Below are positions 9,880 through 19,215 of a stretch of DNA of 64,000 nt, one piece after another. Both the position numbers and the translations under genes were made by a program. The notes below the pieces were generated by a model that was not told where the DNA came from, ran no database searches, and was given only the letters and a program-made list of their open reading frames with translations. The stretch comes from Brachycybe producta (Eukaryota; Arthropoda; Diplopoda; Playtdesmida; Andrognathidae). Each line of letters starts with the position of its first letter. Position 1 is the stretch's first letter. The DNA is taken from NCBI GenBank assembly GCA_036925085.1, contig JAUPFP010000002.1, positions 3,588,820-3,652,819 on the forward strand. The letters are read 5' to 3'.

Positions 9880-10515
9880 CACACATGTATGTACTCATGT
9901 ACATGACATAGTTACATGTGATGCGCATGCGTCATTCATTTGTAATAATATGGGTTTAAAATGAAAATACGTCACATGTATTCTAATATACAAAAATAAT
10001 AACAGAACATAAAAAGGAACACCCCTCCTAAATAATAGAAAAGTCCCCCCTTTCGAATGCTACAACTGGAAAGAGGAAGAATCTCGATTTTTTGAAAACG
10101 TTTTTAAAAAATCGAAATTTTATATATCGAATCGCTCTAAAATTCCAATTTTTTTCCAGTTTCATCGTCAGAATGTTTACATCATTTTAAGTCTGAAGAC
10201 ATTTTATTGTAGGTGGCGCCGTTTTCGAGTTGTTCGACCCACTAAAAATTATGACCAAAAACTCAAAATTTGTTTCTAAAAAATTCATAAAAAAATAACC
10301 CCTGGGTAAAATTTTCTAATTTTTTGTCAGGAGCTTCATATTGACCCACGGAATCAAATAAAAAATACTGCATGTCTTTATCTCATTCCGTTCTTGAGTT
10401 GTTCGAGGAACTAAATCGGGTTCCGGACACACACAGACACACAGACATCCTTTTTTTCCCCTTTTCTTGCATGATCCTATATACCTCCATTGCTTTTTAG
10501 AGCAATGGAGGTCAA
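9880..10515. repeat. Tandemly duplicated unit, copy 1
   Basis: This unit of about 0.63 kb is repeated immediately downstream as 10516-10668 plus 18008-18497. Matching blocks include GTCACATGTATTCTAATATA, GGAACACCCCTCCTAAATAA and ACCTCCATTGCT. It ends in a hairpin, ACCTCCATTGCT..AGCAATGGAGGT (10481-10513). Copy 1 keeps the uninterrupted site (about 9990-10005) into which the gypsy element inserted in copy 2. Confidence 0.85.
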
Positions 10516-10668
10516 TGACACAAGTGCGTGCATGTGTATATAGATTAACACACATGTATGTACTCACATACATGACATAGTTTACATGTGATGCGCATGC
10601 ATCATTCATTTGTAATAATATGATTTAAAATGAAAATACGTCACATGTATTCTAATATACAAAAATAA
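10516..10668. repeat. Tandemly duplicated unit, copy 2 (left part, before the gypsy insertion)
   Basis: It matches 9865-9999 in copy 1 and breaks off at the gypsy LTR. The last 4 bp, ATAA (10665-10668), are repeated after the element. Confidence 0.85.
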
Positions 10669-11360
10669 TGTGACCGGGGCGGTCAATCAAATGTTTTAGT
10701 ATCATAAATTTGGTTTGTGGCATTTGAAAAACTAATGCAGTTTTGAACGTTGGTGACCCTAAGGTTGCCACATCTCATATATTACAATTCATTATTGTTT
10801 TATCATTTTGTTTATTGCATGTGAGGTCTTTGATGACCTTAAGGTCAATTTTTTTGCCATTGTTATTATGTTATTGCTTACCCATGTATAAAAAAATGTA
10901 ACAGATATTAGGCCCATGTTTTCAGTTAGGCAGTTATACTCAGATTTAAATTAATTGGCCCATTTAAATTCAGTTTAAATTGGTTGGTTCATTTGAATTT
11001 GAGATACTTACCATTGGTCTTATAAGAAAACTGTTTTTGTCAAATTAAACTTTATTGGTAGTTCTGAAATATTCATTAGAAAAGACAGAAAACGATCAAA
11101 TATATAGTTTTAAAGAATAGTTTTGAGTCAGTTAGAAAGTTTTTGATCAAGAAAGACAACTTGTTTTTGTGAAGTGAAGTCTACCTTATTCTTTTGGTTT
11201 TTTTATTTTGTGACTGTTAAAGTAAGTTGTGACTGTTGAAGCATTTTGTTACTATATGATTTGTAAAGTGTAACTAAAGTAGTGAAGTAAATGTTGGCAA
11301 CAATTAAAGATACTGGAGAACATTTTTTTTTTTTTGCATCTTATTGGCCATCCAGCCACA
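10669..11360 (+). repeat. 5' LTR, 692 bp
   Basis: It begins TGTGACCGGGGCGGTC and ends GGCCATCCAGCCACA, giving TG..CA termini. It matches the 3' LTR at 17318-18007, apart from C/T near 10791, A/G near 11354 and 13 against 11 T in a run near 11323-11335. It would hold the promoter and the polyadenylation site of the element; I could not place a clear TATA box. Confidence 0.97.
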
Positions 11361-11728
11361 CTTGGAGGTTCCACCGAGATTTGCAAAGGATTGATCTTGG
11401 ATTTTGAGCCTGATTAAGCTAAGTTTCAAACTTTTTTTTTAAAAGAAATTATATCCTAATAGTTTACACTGGCTAATTGGGTGGAGTATATACAATTACC
11501 TGGGGGTCCAACTGCAGTACTCTTGCATCTAACTTCTTGTGAGTTACAAGGACAGTTACAGGAACATTTTGTTACCATTGACTGGAAAGACTCTTTTTTC
11601 ACATATAATTTGGCCCTACACTAAAGAGTTGTGTGCACCTGTTTGAAAGCTGTCTGGTCAACCAAATGCAATTGCGAGCCAGTACATTAATTCAACGAAG
11701 AGCAACAGAAATGGCCACCAACTAGGAG
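11361..11728 (+). promoter_or_regulatory. Gypsy leader: tRNA-Gln primer-binding site and short upstream ORF
   Basis: Two bases after the LTR, positions 11363-11380 are the perfect complement of the 3' 18 nt of animal tRNA-Gln(CUG) including CCA, and complementarity continues to about 11384. This site would prime minus-strand DNA synthesis. A five-codon frame, ATG GCC ACC AAC TAG, lies at 11711-11725, in the same frame as gag and ending three bases before the gag ATG (11729). Its ATG has A at -3 and G at +4, a strong start context. Confidence 0.88.
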
Positions 11729-13222
11729 ATGCAATCACCCTCCTCCCCTAACCCAATTGAGAGTTTAGCCTCTACTTCAGAAACTGTCATAGGACCAGAA
11801 ATTCCACCTCACAGTATGATGACCTCAATGATGGAAAACATGCAAGCAATGACTGCTCTTATGGAAAAACAGGCTCAGGCTATGACAACTTTTATAACTA
11901 TGGCTAGTGCATCAAATCAGAGGCCCCTTCCAGTTGCACAGACTCAAACTCCAGCACATGAATTAGATGTTCATCTAGAAGAGCCATCAAGCAGAGATCA
12001 AGGAACCCAAACAGATGAAAGTGCTGGGTGCAGCTCAGATTCTAGTGAGGACAGTGGTGACCCTCAACCAAGAAGAAGAAAACGGCGAAGAGCAAGCAGA
12101 TCTCAGAGGGTAGTACAGAAGAACAGCCATGCCCTCCTTCCAACATCCTCTTCCATGTTCATGCGAAAGCCAAAGCTAGAGGTCCCTATATTAAAGGGGA
12201 AGCCAAATACACAACATGACCCTGCGGTGGATGATTGGTGCGATGATGTTGAGGTCCGCTTGAAATCAATTGTTGGAGAAGAGTTGTGCATTAGCCTGAT
12301 TCAGGACAAGCTGGGTGGTGAAGTTCAAAGAGTAGTGAACCATCTAGTAGAGACCAAAGGAGCCAACATTACTGCCACTAGGGTGTTGGGAGAAATCAGA
12401 CACTGCTTTGGAGGTGGAGGATCTGCTGTGGATCTCACAATGCAAGTGATGCATAGACATCAGAAGGAAGGTGAGACCATATGGGGTTTTGCCATTGCCA
12501 TCGAGAGAAATCTTAAGAGACTGGAGAAACTGCAGCCTTTATTCCTGCCTGTTGGGCGACTGTACCTACTGAGAGCGGTATTTGCAAGCAACCTTCGGAG
12601 TTTACATCTCAGACAGGCTGCACGAAACCATATCCGAGATCATCCAAAGGCAGAGTACAAGGAACTAGTCAATCATGTTCATAATGTTGGTCGAGAAGAA
12701 GAACAAGATGCAGTTAGCCACAGCAAGGGCCGGATTCGAGAGCAAGTGATTGAACAGTTAGACTCATCATCTCCAAGCTATGATATGAAAACACAGCTTA
12801 AGCCAGCTGGACAGTGTGTAGCGGAAGTGTCAACAGCCTCCATCTTAGACACTGTTGCTGATCTACAAAAGGAACTCCAAGCTCTCAAACAAAAGCAAAT
12901 GGGCAATCTGGCACCAAATAAAGAAACACCACCTGCACCAACTCGAAAAACAGATAGCCAAAACAAGGTGCCTTTCTTTTGTGCATACTGTAAACAGCAA
13001 GGCCATGCTTGGAGAGTGTGTCGTAATAGACTAGCCAACAATCCACAGTGGGAATGGGAGCCAAAACTGGGGGCAAATGGTACCAACAGGGCCCCAGTGA
13101 CTGGAAGTAATGCCGTGACTCTTGGCAATGATGTGCCCACTCATAATCAGAAACGCTCTGGCAACAAAGATGAGCAACGAAGAGAACCAACAACCTCCGC
13201 ACCAGGTCGTTCGGGAAACTAG
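11729..13222 (+). CDS. gag: Gag-like capsid/nucleocapsid protein of the gypsy element
   Basis: The 497-residue structural protein would assemble the particle that packages element RNA. The N-terminal 140 residues are low-complexity: Met/Gln-rich, then an acidic Ser/Asp/Glu stretch, then a basic cluster RRRKRRR at about residues 115-121 that could act in nuclear import or RNA binding. The middle (about 150-370) is the presumed capsid region. A single zinc knuckle CAYCKQQGHAWRVC (C-x2-C-x4-H-x4-C) lies at residues 418-431, the usual nucleocapsid motif. The ATG at 11729 is the first one not followed at once by a stop. The frame ends at TAG 13220-13222, directly after the heptamer GGGAAAC. Pol follows in the -1 frame. 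Gag families diverge quickly, so the name rests on position and the zinc knuckle. Confidence 0.92.
   Translation: MQSPSSPNPIESLASTSETVIGPEIPPHSMMTSMMENMQAMTALMEKQAQAMTTFITMASASNQRPLPVAQTQTPAHELDVHLEEPSSRDQGTQTDESAGCSSDSSEDSGDPQPRRRKRRRASRSQRVVQKNSHALLPTSSSMFMRKPKLEVPILKGKPNTQHDPAVDDWCDDVEVRLKSIVGEELCISLIQDKLGGEVQRVVNHLVETKGANITATRVLGEIRHCFGGGGSAVDLTMQVMHRHQKEGETIWGFAIAIERNLKRLEKLQPLFLPVGRLYLLRAVFASNLRSLHLRQAARNHIRDHPKAEYKELVNHVHNVGREEEQDAVSHSKGRIREQVIEQLDSSSPSYDMKTQLKPAGQCVAEVSTASILDTVADLQKELQALKQKQMGNLAPNKETPPAPTRKTDSQNKVPFFCAYCKQQGHAWRVCRNRLANNPQWEWEPKLGANGTNRAPVTGSNAVTLGNDVPTHNQKRSGNKDEQRREPTTSAPGRSGN
13213..13219 (+). promoter_or_regulatory. Programmed -1 frameshift site GGGAAAC at the gag stop
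   Basis: In the gag frame the bases read G GGA AAC, then TAG. This is a canonical X-XXY-YYZ slippery heptamer, and it abuts the gag stop. Slippage by -1 gives GGG AAA, then enters the pol frame, which is open from 13174. A possible downstream stem pairs 13231-13238 with 13259-13266 (TTCACTGA with TTAGTGAA, one G-U pair), 11 nt after the heptamer. The same heptamer is used in some vertebrate retroviral gag-pro junctions. Confidence 0.8.
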
Positions 13223-16200
13223 ATAAGTCCTTCACTGAGCAGGGCCAAGTGGAGGAAATTAGTGAATCATGTTCCACAACATTACTGGCCCATAAAAAAT
13301 ATCCAACATCAAAGGTTACAGGACCAACTATGGTTATTCCAATCAAATTAGGAGAAAAGAAAATCAAGGCACTTGTTGACACTGGATCCAATGTGACAAC
13401 TATCACATCCTCGTGTTACTACCAGAATTTTTTGAAATGGCCCCTGGAAGCTTGCACACTCCAGCTTTCAGCTGCAAATGGTACCGAAATTGCTGTTTCC
13501 GGATCAGTAGAGCTTAGTCTGGAGGTAGATGACTGTTTCCTCGACCAAGTTAGTGTGATTGTCACCACTGACCCTAATGGTAAACGAGCAAAAGAACGGA
13601 AAAGAGAGGTTCCATGCATCCTCGGAATGAATGTGTTGCAGTTTATTGGGCAAGAAGCTTTTATGAAATGGAAGGAGCTGTCTGGTGTAACTGGTACGAC
13701 ATGCGATGCAGTTGCACAAGAAGTAGCTGAAGTTATTGGGTGGCAGAAGCGGGGAAACTTTGGAAGTGTGAGGTTGCAAGCACAGAAACCAGTATTGTTG
13801 CCACCGTGGTCTCGGTCAGTAGTTTTAGGGGTTGTAGAAGATGCAAAAGCTAGGTTTGTGGAAGCCCTAATGGAATCAGTAGGCCAACTTGATATGCGAC
13901 CATCAAATGGAAAGAAACCGTTAAACAGAAAGGAAGAGGGCAATAGTTTTGTTGATGATCAGCCTTCTGTTATGGTGAGACCATCGTTGATTCGTGCCAG
14001 TAATGGAGGATTGCCTGTGGTCATCGAAAACTTCTCTGACACTGCAGTTTGGTTACAGCCTCGTACAGTATTAGGAGCACTACGTGCTGTGGATACCAAA
14101 GTTGATGTCATGGAAATATCCCACACATCTACTAATATAGGTGTGCAGGGAGGAGCAGAAGAGCTACCAGAACTCTTGCAGCAATATGTTGAGGCTGCAG
14201 ACATACCACCAGAGGCCAAAGTGCAACTTGCATGGCTCTTCCACAAACATCTTGAAGTGTTTTCACAGGGAGAATGTGATATTGGTTTTACTGATGTGGT
14301 TACACATACGATCCCTCTCACAGATGAAACTCCTGTCAAACAAAGATACAGACGAATTGTACCAAGTTATTTTGGAGAAACTAAAGAATACATCCAGAAA
14401 TTAATAAAACAAGGTGTGATAGAAGAATCAAACAGTCCATATGCTTCACCATTTGTTCTGGTGAGGAAGAAAAATGGAGAGCTCAGAATGTGTGTAGATT
14501 ACCGTCAGCTAAATGCAAAGACAAGAAAGGATGCATTCCCACTGCCTAGAATTGATGAGATTATTGACTCATTGTGTGGTGCTCGATACTTTTCGACACT
14601 GGACCTGGCATCGGGTTACAATCAGATTGCAGTGGCAGAAAAGGACAGGCACAAAACAGCATTTACAACGCCATTTGGTCTATACCAATACACCAGAATG
14701 GGATTTGGGCTAACTGGGTCACCAGCAACTTTTCAGAGGGCCATGTCCAAGATATTCAATTCGGAACTGATGGATGTGCTGTTGGTATATCTGGATGATC
14801 TGTTAGTGCATAGTCGGACAGTAAAAGAACATCTTGACCGACTGGACATTGTCTTAACTAAGCTGAAAGAACATGGCCTCAAGGTTCGGACTGACAAGTG
14901 CTGTTTCTTCAGAAAATCGGTTCAATATTTGGGACACACTGTTAGCAAAGATGGAGTAGGACCAGATCCGGAGAAGGTAGCAGCTGTTACAGCATGGCCC
15001 ATACCAACAACTCGGAAAGCGGTAAAATCATTCTTGGGGTTCGCAAGTTACTATCGTCGCTTTGTCCCAAATTATTCCTCTATGGCCGAGCCATTACATC
15101 AACTCGTCACAGGAAATGTGCCCGCCCGTGAGTCTGACAAAGTGGATATTCAAGACCTTTGGACCCCAGCATGTCAGCAAGCCTTCACTACTCTAAAGTG
15201 CCTACTCACATCGGCCGAGGTGTTGGGATTCCCCAATTACAATGAACCGTTCATTGTGGAGGTAGATGCTAGTCATCATGGGTTTGGGGCAGTCCTATCT
15301 CAAAAGCAAGATGGAAAAATTAGACCAATAGCATATGCCAGCAGAAGTTTGAGGCCATCAGAAAAAAATAATGTGACATACAGTTCCATGAGATTGGAAT
15401 TTGCTGCTCTTCGCTGGGCAGTGGCTCATAAGTTCAGGGAATATCTCCTCGGAAATTCTTTTGTAGTGTACACAGACAATAACCCATTAGCTCACTATGA
15501 GACAGCCAAATTAGGTGCAGTGGAACAGCGGTGGATGGCCGAATTAGCACCATTTCAGTTCACGGTTCGTTACCGCCAAGGATGCATGAATACCAATGCA
15601 GATGCTCTCTCAAGACAACCATTACCTGCAACTGATCAACTAGGCTACAGTGAAGACGATGTGCAAATCACATTCGAAATAGATGGCTATGTGACCAGTG
15701 TCTCATCAAACCATATTAGAAAGAAGTTGGAAGCAATTCCCCCATGCTGCATTTGCGAAGAGGTTAATGCAGAGCCACATATTGTAGATACTCTCCCACA
15801 CACACCACCAGATCTGGTTGCCGCAGCACAACATTCGGACCTTGCCCTTATTCCTGCAATCCATAAGCTCACGACTGGTGCAGAACCTACCCACCAAATG
15901 CTCGATTCAGCGGGTAAAGAAGGAAAACTACTATTACATCAAATCCAACGACTGGTGCTGGCTAGTGGTGTGCTGAAGCGTGAAACATCAGATCGAAATG
16001 GGAGGAAAAGACTGCAGACTGTTGTACCAAAAATACTTCGAGAGGATGTACTTCGGTCAATTCATGAGAGTATGGACCATCAGGGTAGAGATTGTTGCCT
16101 TAGCCTTTTGCAAGCGCGTTGTTACTGGCCACATATGACCAAGGATGTTGCCACCTGGATTTCAAACTGTGAACGTTGCCTCCTTAGCAAAGGGAGACAT

Positions 16201-17190
16201 GTAAAAGTAAAGACACCGATGAAATCCATAGAAGCATCACAACCACTAGAAATGTTATCAATTGACTTTTTGAAGCTAGACAAAGCTGCTGGGTTTGAGG
16301 ATGTTCTGGTAATGACTGATGTGTTCTCCAAATTTAGCTTAGCAGTGGCAACTAAGGACCAAACAGCAGCAACTGTTTGTAAAGTTCTAGTGAATGAGTG
16401 GTTCAACAAGTTTGGGATTCCACGTTGCATACACTCTGATCATGGACGTCAGTTTGAGAGTGACCTTGTACGACAGTTATGTGATGTTTATGGCATCAAG
16501 AAGACAGTTTCGACAATCTACTATCCACAGGGAAATTCGGTGGTGGAAAGATTTAATCAAACTTTGATTAGGCTACTGCGGGCATTGCCAGATGATAAAA
16601 TAAAGAAGTGGCCGGCTTACCTTCCCGAGGTTGTTTATGTTTATAACGTCACTGAACATGCATCAACGGGTTATTCACCCTATTACTTGTTGTTCGGAAG
16701 AGAACCTACACTACCAGTGGACTTTCTTGTTGGGTTAGAAGGTCCTGAACCCCCAACAATCATACCGTCAGACTGGGTGGCTAGACACCAAGAGCGGCTA
16801 CAATTTGCATTACGGAAAGCAAGGGAACGACTCCAAGTAGCAAAGCGGCGAAGAAAGCGTAACTTTGATAAGACGGCAACACCAGCCCCACTTCGAGTTG
16901 GGCAGAAAGTATATAAAGTGCGGTTAGCCTTCCAAGATCGTCACAAGTTACGTGATATCTACCACCCTGACAAGTACGAGGTGGTTGCTGTCCCATTTGA
17001 TGATGTCTACATAATTCAGCCAATCGGAGGTGGGCCTAAAGAGACCCTCAACAGGAACAAGCTAATGCCCGTGCCAAATGAGGTTCGTTCTTCAGAACGG
17101 TACAAGGCCCGGGTGCCAAAACCATCTGTGAAACTGGTGACAGATACTGTTAGTGCATCAAGTGATGACATACAATCGTCTAGTACCTAG
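13219..17190 (+). CDS. pol: Gypsy Pol polyprotein: protease, reverse transcriptase, RNase H, integrase
   Basis: The frame is open from 13174 to TAG 17188-17190 and has no early ATG. The codon at 13249 is GTG, so pol is most likely made as a Gag-Pol fusion by -1 frameshifting at 13213-13219. Domains, numbered from 13249: aspartic protease with VDTGSN at about residue 43 and a flap-side ILGMN near 124; reverse transcriptase with YLDD at 514-517 and FLGFASYYRRF downstream; RNase H with the first Asp in VDASHHGFGA at 673, then YTDNNPL and NADALSR; an integrase zinc finger H-x4-H..C-x2-C (to about 977); and an integrase core with D1006, D1064 and E1100, the last two spaced D-35-E. The C-terminus has a GPY/F-like segment and no chromodomain is seen. 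No stop or frameshift interrupts it. Confidence 0.97.
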   Translation, partial: LDKSFTEQGQVEEISESCSTTLLAHKKYPTSKVTGPTMVIPIKLGEKKIKALVDTGSNVTTITSSCYYQNFLKWPLEACTLQLSAANGTEIAVSGSVELSLEVDDCFLDQVSVIVTTDPNGKRAKERKREVPCILGMNVLQFIGQEAFMKWKELSGVTGTTCDAVAQEVAEVIGWQKRGNFGSVRLQAQKPVLLPPWSRSVVLGVVEDAKARFVEALMESVGQLDMRPSNGKKPLNRKEEGNSFVDDQPSVMVRPSLIRASNGGLPVVIENFSDTAVWLQPRTVLGALRAVDTKVDVMEISHTSTNIGVQGGAEELPELLQQYVEAADIPPEAKVQLAWLFHKHLEVFSQGECDIGFTDVVTHTIPLTDETPVKQRYRRIVPSYFGETKEYIQKLIKQGVIEESNSPYASPFVLVRKKNGELRMCVDYRQLNAKTRKDAFPLPRIDEIIDSLCGARYFSTLDLASGYNQIAVAEKDRHKTAFTTPFGLYQYTRMGFGLTGSPATFQRAMSKIFNSELMDVLLVYLDDLLVHSRTVKEHLDRLDIVLTKLKEHGLKVRTDKCCFFRKSVQYLGHTVSKDGVGPDPEKVAAVTAWPIPTTRKAVKSFLGFASYYRRFVPNYSSMAEPLHQLVTGNVPARESDKVDIQDLWTPACQQAFTTLKCLLTSAEVLGFPNYNEPFIVEVDASHHGFGAVLSQKQDGKIRPIAYASRSLRPSEKNNVTYSSMRLEFAALRWAVAHKFREYLLGNSFVVYTDNNPLAHYETAKLGAVEQRWMAELAPFQFTVRYRQGCMNTNADALSRQPLPATDQLGYSEDDVQITFEIDGYVTSVSSNHIRKKLEAIPPCCICEEVNAEPHIVDTLPHTPPDLVAAAQHSDLALIPAIHKLTTGAEPTHQMLDSAGKEGKLLLHQIQRLVLASGVLKRETSDRNGRKRLQTVVPKILREDVLRSIHESMDHQGRDCCLSLLQARCYWPHMTKDVATWISNCERCLLSKGRHVKVKTPMKSIEASQPLEMLSIDFLKLDKAAGFEDVLVMTDVFSKFSLAVATKDQTAATVCKVLVNEWFNKFGIPRCIHSDHGRQFESDLVRQLCDVYGIKKTVSTIYYPQGNSVVERFNQTLIRLLRALPDDKIKKWPAYLPEVVYVYNVTEHASTGYSPYYLLFGREPTLPVDFLVGLEGPEPPTIIPSDWVARHQERLQFALRKARERLQVAKRRRKRNFDKTATPAPLRVGQKVYKVRLAFQDRHKLRDIYHPDKYEVVAVPFDDVYIIQPIGGGPKETLNRNKLMPVPNEVRSSERYKARVPKPSVKLVTDTVSASSDDIQSSST

Positions 17191-17317
17191 GGCTGGAACT
17201 AAAGAATTGCCTTCCAACTATCGCAGCCCTATAGAAGATCAGTGTATTGTGCAGTGAACCTTGTGTTAGTTTCGTGATTGTTGCCGAGGGACTCGACAAA
17301 AAAAATGAGGGGGCATG
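17191..17317 (+). promoter_or_regulatory. Gypsy 3' non-coding segment with polypurine tract
   Basis: Between the pol stop and the 3' LTR lies a purine run, eight A followed by TGAGGGGG (17298-17313), four bases before the LTR. This is the expected primer for plus-strand DNA. There is no room for an envelope gene. Confidence 0.85.
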
Positions 17318-18007
17318 TGTGACCGGGGCGGTCAATCAAATGTTTTAGTATCATAAATTTGGTTTGTGGCATTTGAAAAACTAATGCAGTTTTGAACGTT
17401 GGTGACCCTAAGGTTGCCATATCTCATATATTACAATTCATTATTGTTTTATCATTTTGTTTATTGCATGTGAGGTCTTTGATGACCTTAAGGTCAATTT
17501 TTTTGCCATTGTTATTATGTTATTGCTTACCCATGTATAAAAAAATGTAACAGATATTAGGCCCATGTTTTCAGTTAGGCAGTTATACTCAGATTTAAAT
17601 TAATTGGCCCATTTAAATTCAGTTTAAATTGGTTGGTTCATTTGAATTTGAGATACTTACCATTGGTCTTATAAGAAAACTGTTTTTGTCAAATTAAACT
17701 TTATTGGTAGTTCTGAAATATTCATTAGAAAAGACAGAAAACGATCAAATATATAGTTTTAAAGAATAGTTTTGAGTCAGTTAGAAAGTTTTTGATCAAG
17801 AAAGACAACTTGTTTTTGTGAAGTGAAGTCTACCTTATTCTTTTGGTTTTTTTATTTTGTGACTGTTAAAGTAAGTTGTGACTGTTGAAGCATTTTGTTA
17901 CTATATGATTTGTAAAGTGTAACTAAAGTAGTGAAGTAAATGTTGGCAACAATTAAAGATACTGGAGAACATTTTTTTTTTTGCATCTTATTGGCCATCC
18001 GGCCACA
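17318..18007 (+). repeat. 3' LTR, 690 bp
   Basis: It is the partner of the 5' LTR with the same TG..CA ends and is 2 bp shorter because of a T-run difference. The 4 bp ATAA follows at 18008-18011. Confidence 0.97.
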
Positions 18008-18497
18008 ATAATAACATAACATAGTAAGGAACACCCCTCCTAAATAATAGGAAAGAGAAAGAGAAAGAATCTAGATTTTTTAAAAAAAATTACGTTTTTA
18101 AAAAATTGAAATTTTATATATAAAATCGCTCTAAAATTTCCAGTTTCATCGTCAGAATGTGTACGTCATTTTAGGTCTGATGACATTTTGTTGTAGGTGG
18201 CCCCGTTTTCAAGTTGTTCGACCCACAAAAAATTATGATCAAAAACTCAAAATTTGTTTCTAAAAAATTCATAAAAAATAACCCCTGGTATTGAACCACT
18301 GAATCAAATAAAAAATACTCTCTCTTATCTCGTTATCTCATTCCGTTCTTTAGTTGTTCGACTCACAACCTCGAGGTTCCGGACATAGGGACTTACGGAC
18401 TTACAGACATACGGACATACAGACATCCTTTTTTGCCCCTTTTCTTGCATGATCCTATATACCTCCATTGCTCTAAAGAGCATAATGGAGGTCAAAA
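18008..18497. repeat. Tandemly duplicated unit, copy 2 (right part, after the gypsy insertion)
   Basis: It matches 10001-10515 of copy 1 with some short deletions, ending in the same ACCTCCATTGCT..AATGGAGGT hairpin. Confidence 0.85.
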
Positions 18498-18499
18498 AA

Positions 18500-19060
18500 G
18501 CAATCAGCTTGAAACCAAAACATTAATGCACGTGCTAATTTTTTTATTGTTCTAAATTATCTTTAACTAGAGTTTTTCAAACCTTTGTTGGCCTGGTTTT
18601 TTCGGGCCTGTTTGTGGGTTATTTGTTAGTAAGTGCGGTTCTATTTTTAAAAACTATTTCAAAATCGCGAATTTCTAACTCTTATGTTAAACTCCATTGA
18701 GTACGCCCAAATAAGAAAAAAATATCCATTAAAATGCTCATAAAAATAAGTAAAAATAATTTAAAAAAAAACAGAAAAAGATCAGCACGTGCGCCAATGT
18801 GTTGGCTTCACTGTGGATTAATTGTGTTTTTTTTTTTAAATTATTTTTACGTATTTTTTACCAACATTTTAATTGATGTTTTTTTTTTCTTATTATTTGG
18901 GCGTTCTCAACGGAGTTTAACATAAGAGTTGGAAATTCGCGATTTTGAAATACGTTTTGAAAAAATAGAACCGCACTTACTGATTGTTTGTCATTCCTAT
19001 CACTAGATCAGCATATATTAATGGTGCACATTGTACTTTGAACCATCAAAACAATTATAG
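18500..19060. mobile_element. Mosaic of MITE fragments (TTAA families)
   Basis: 18515-18600 resembles the interior of the TTAAGAGCCTAGATAC family (TTAATGCACGTGCTAAT). 18625-19060 matches the core of the TTAAGAGGCTACATCGC family, including the mirrored AAATCGCGAATTTCTAAC and GTTGGAAATTCGCGATTT. Both terminal ends are missing. Confidence 0.65.
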
Positions 19061-19215
19061 GCACGGCCTAGCATTGGATTTTTCTCACTATTTTTTTTTT
19101 TACAAATTCTATTCAGCCACCTAACGAAAATTGCTTTATTTGTGGTGGTGTTTCCAATATTGCAAAGTCAAAGAAACTTCATGCATTGCTAACCCTCTTG
19201 GTATAAAGATACTTA

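Larger units (their letters stand above)
10669..18007 (+). mobile_element. Complete Ty3/gypsy LTR retrotransposon
   Basis: The element is 7,339 bp: 5' LTR, tRNA-Gln primer site, leader, gag, pol, polypurine tract and 3' LTR. The order protease-RT-RNase H-integrase in pol identifies Ty3/gypsy rather than copia. It is flanked by a 4-bp duplication, ATAA (10665-10668 and 18008-18011). No envelope-like frame lies between pol and the 3' LTR. The LTRs differ only by two substitutions and a 2-bp change in a T run, so insertion was very recent. Both large frames are open over their whole length and all the catalytic residues I looked for are present, so the copy may be competent to move. Confidence 0.97.

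Noticed and set aside
9334..9928. Six overlapping frames of 137-190 residues rich in Cys, His, Thr and Val
   Set aside because: They follow from a strictly alternating purine/pyrimidine repeat, which cannot contain stop codons; no conserved domain is seen.
13249..13251. Start codon for pol at 13249
   Set aside because: The codon is GTG, the frame is open further upstream to 13174, and a slippery heptamer lies at the gag stop, so frameshifting is the better model.
12885..14339. Several minus-strand frames of 120-174 residues across gag and pol
   Set aside because: They are antisense shadows of gag and pol.
17191..17317. Envelope gene in the gypsy element (errantivirus-like)
   Set aside because: Only 127 bp lie between the pol stop and the 3' LTR.
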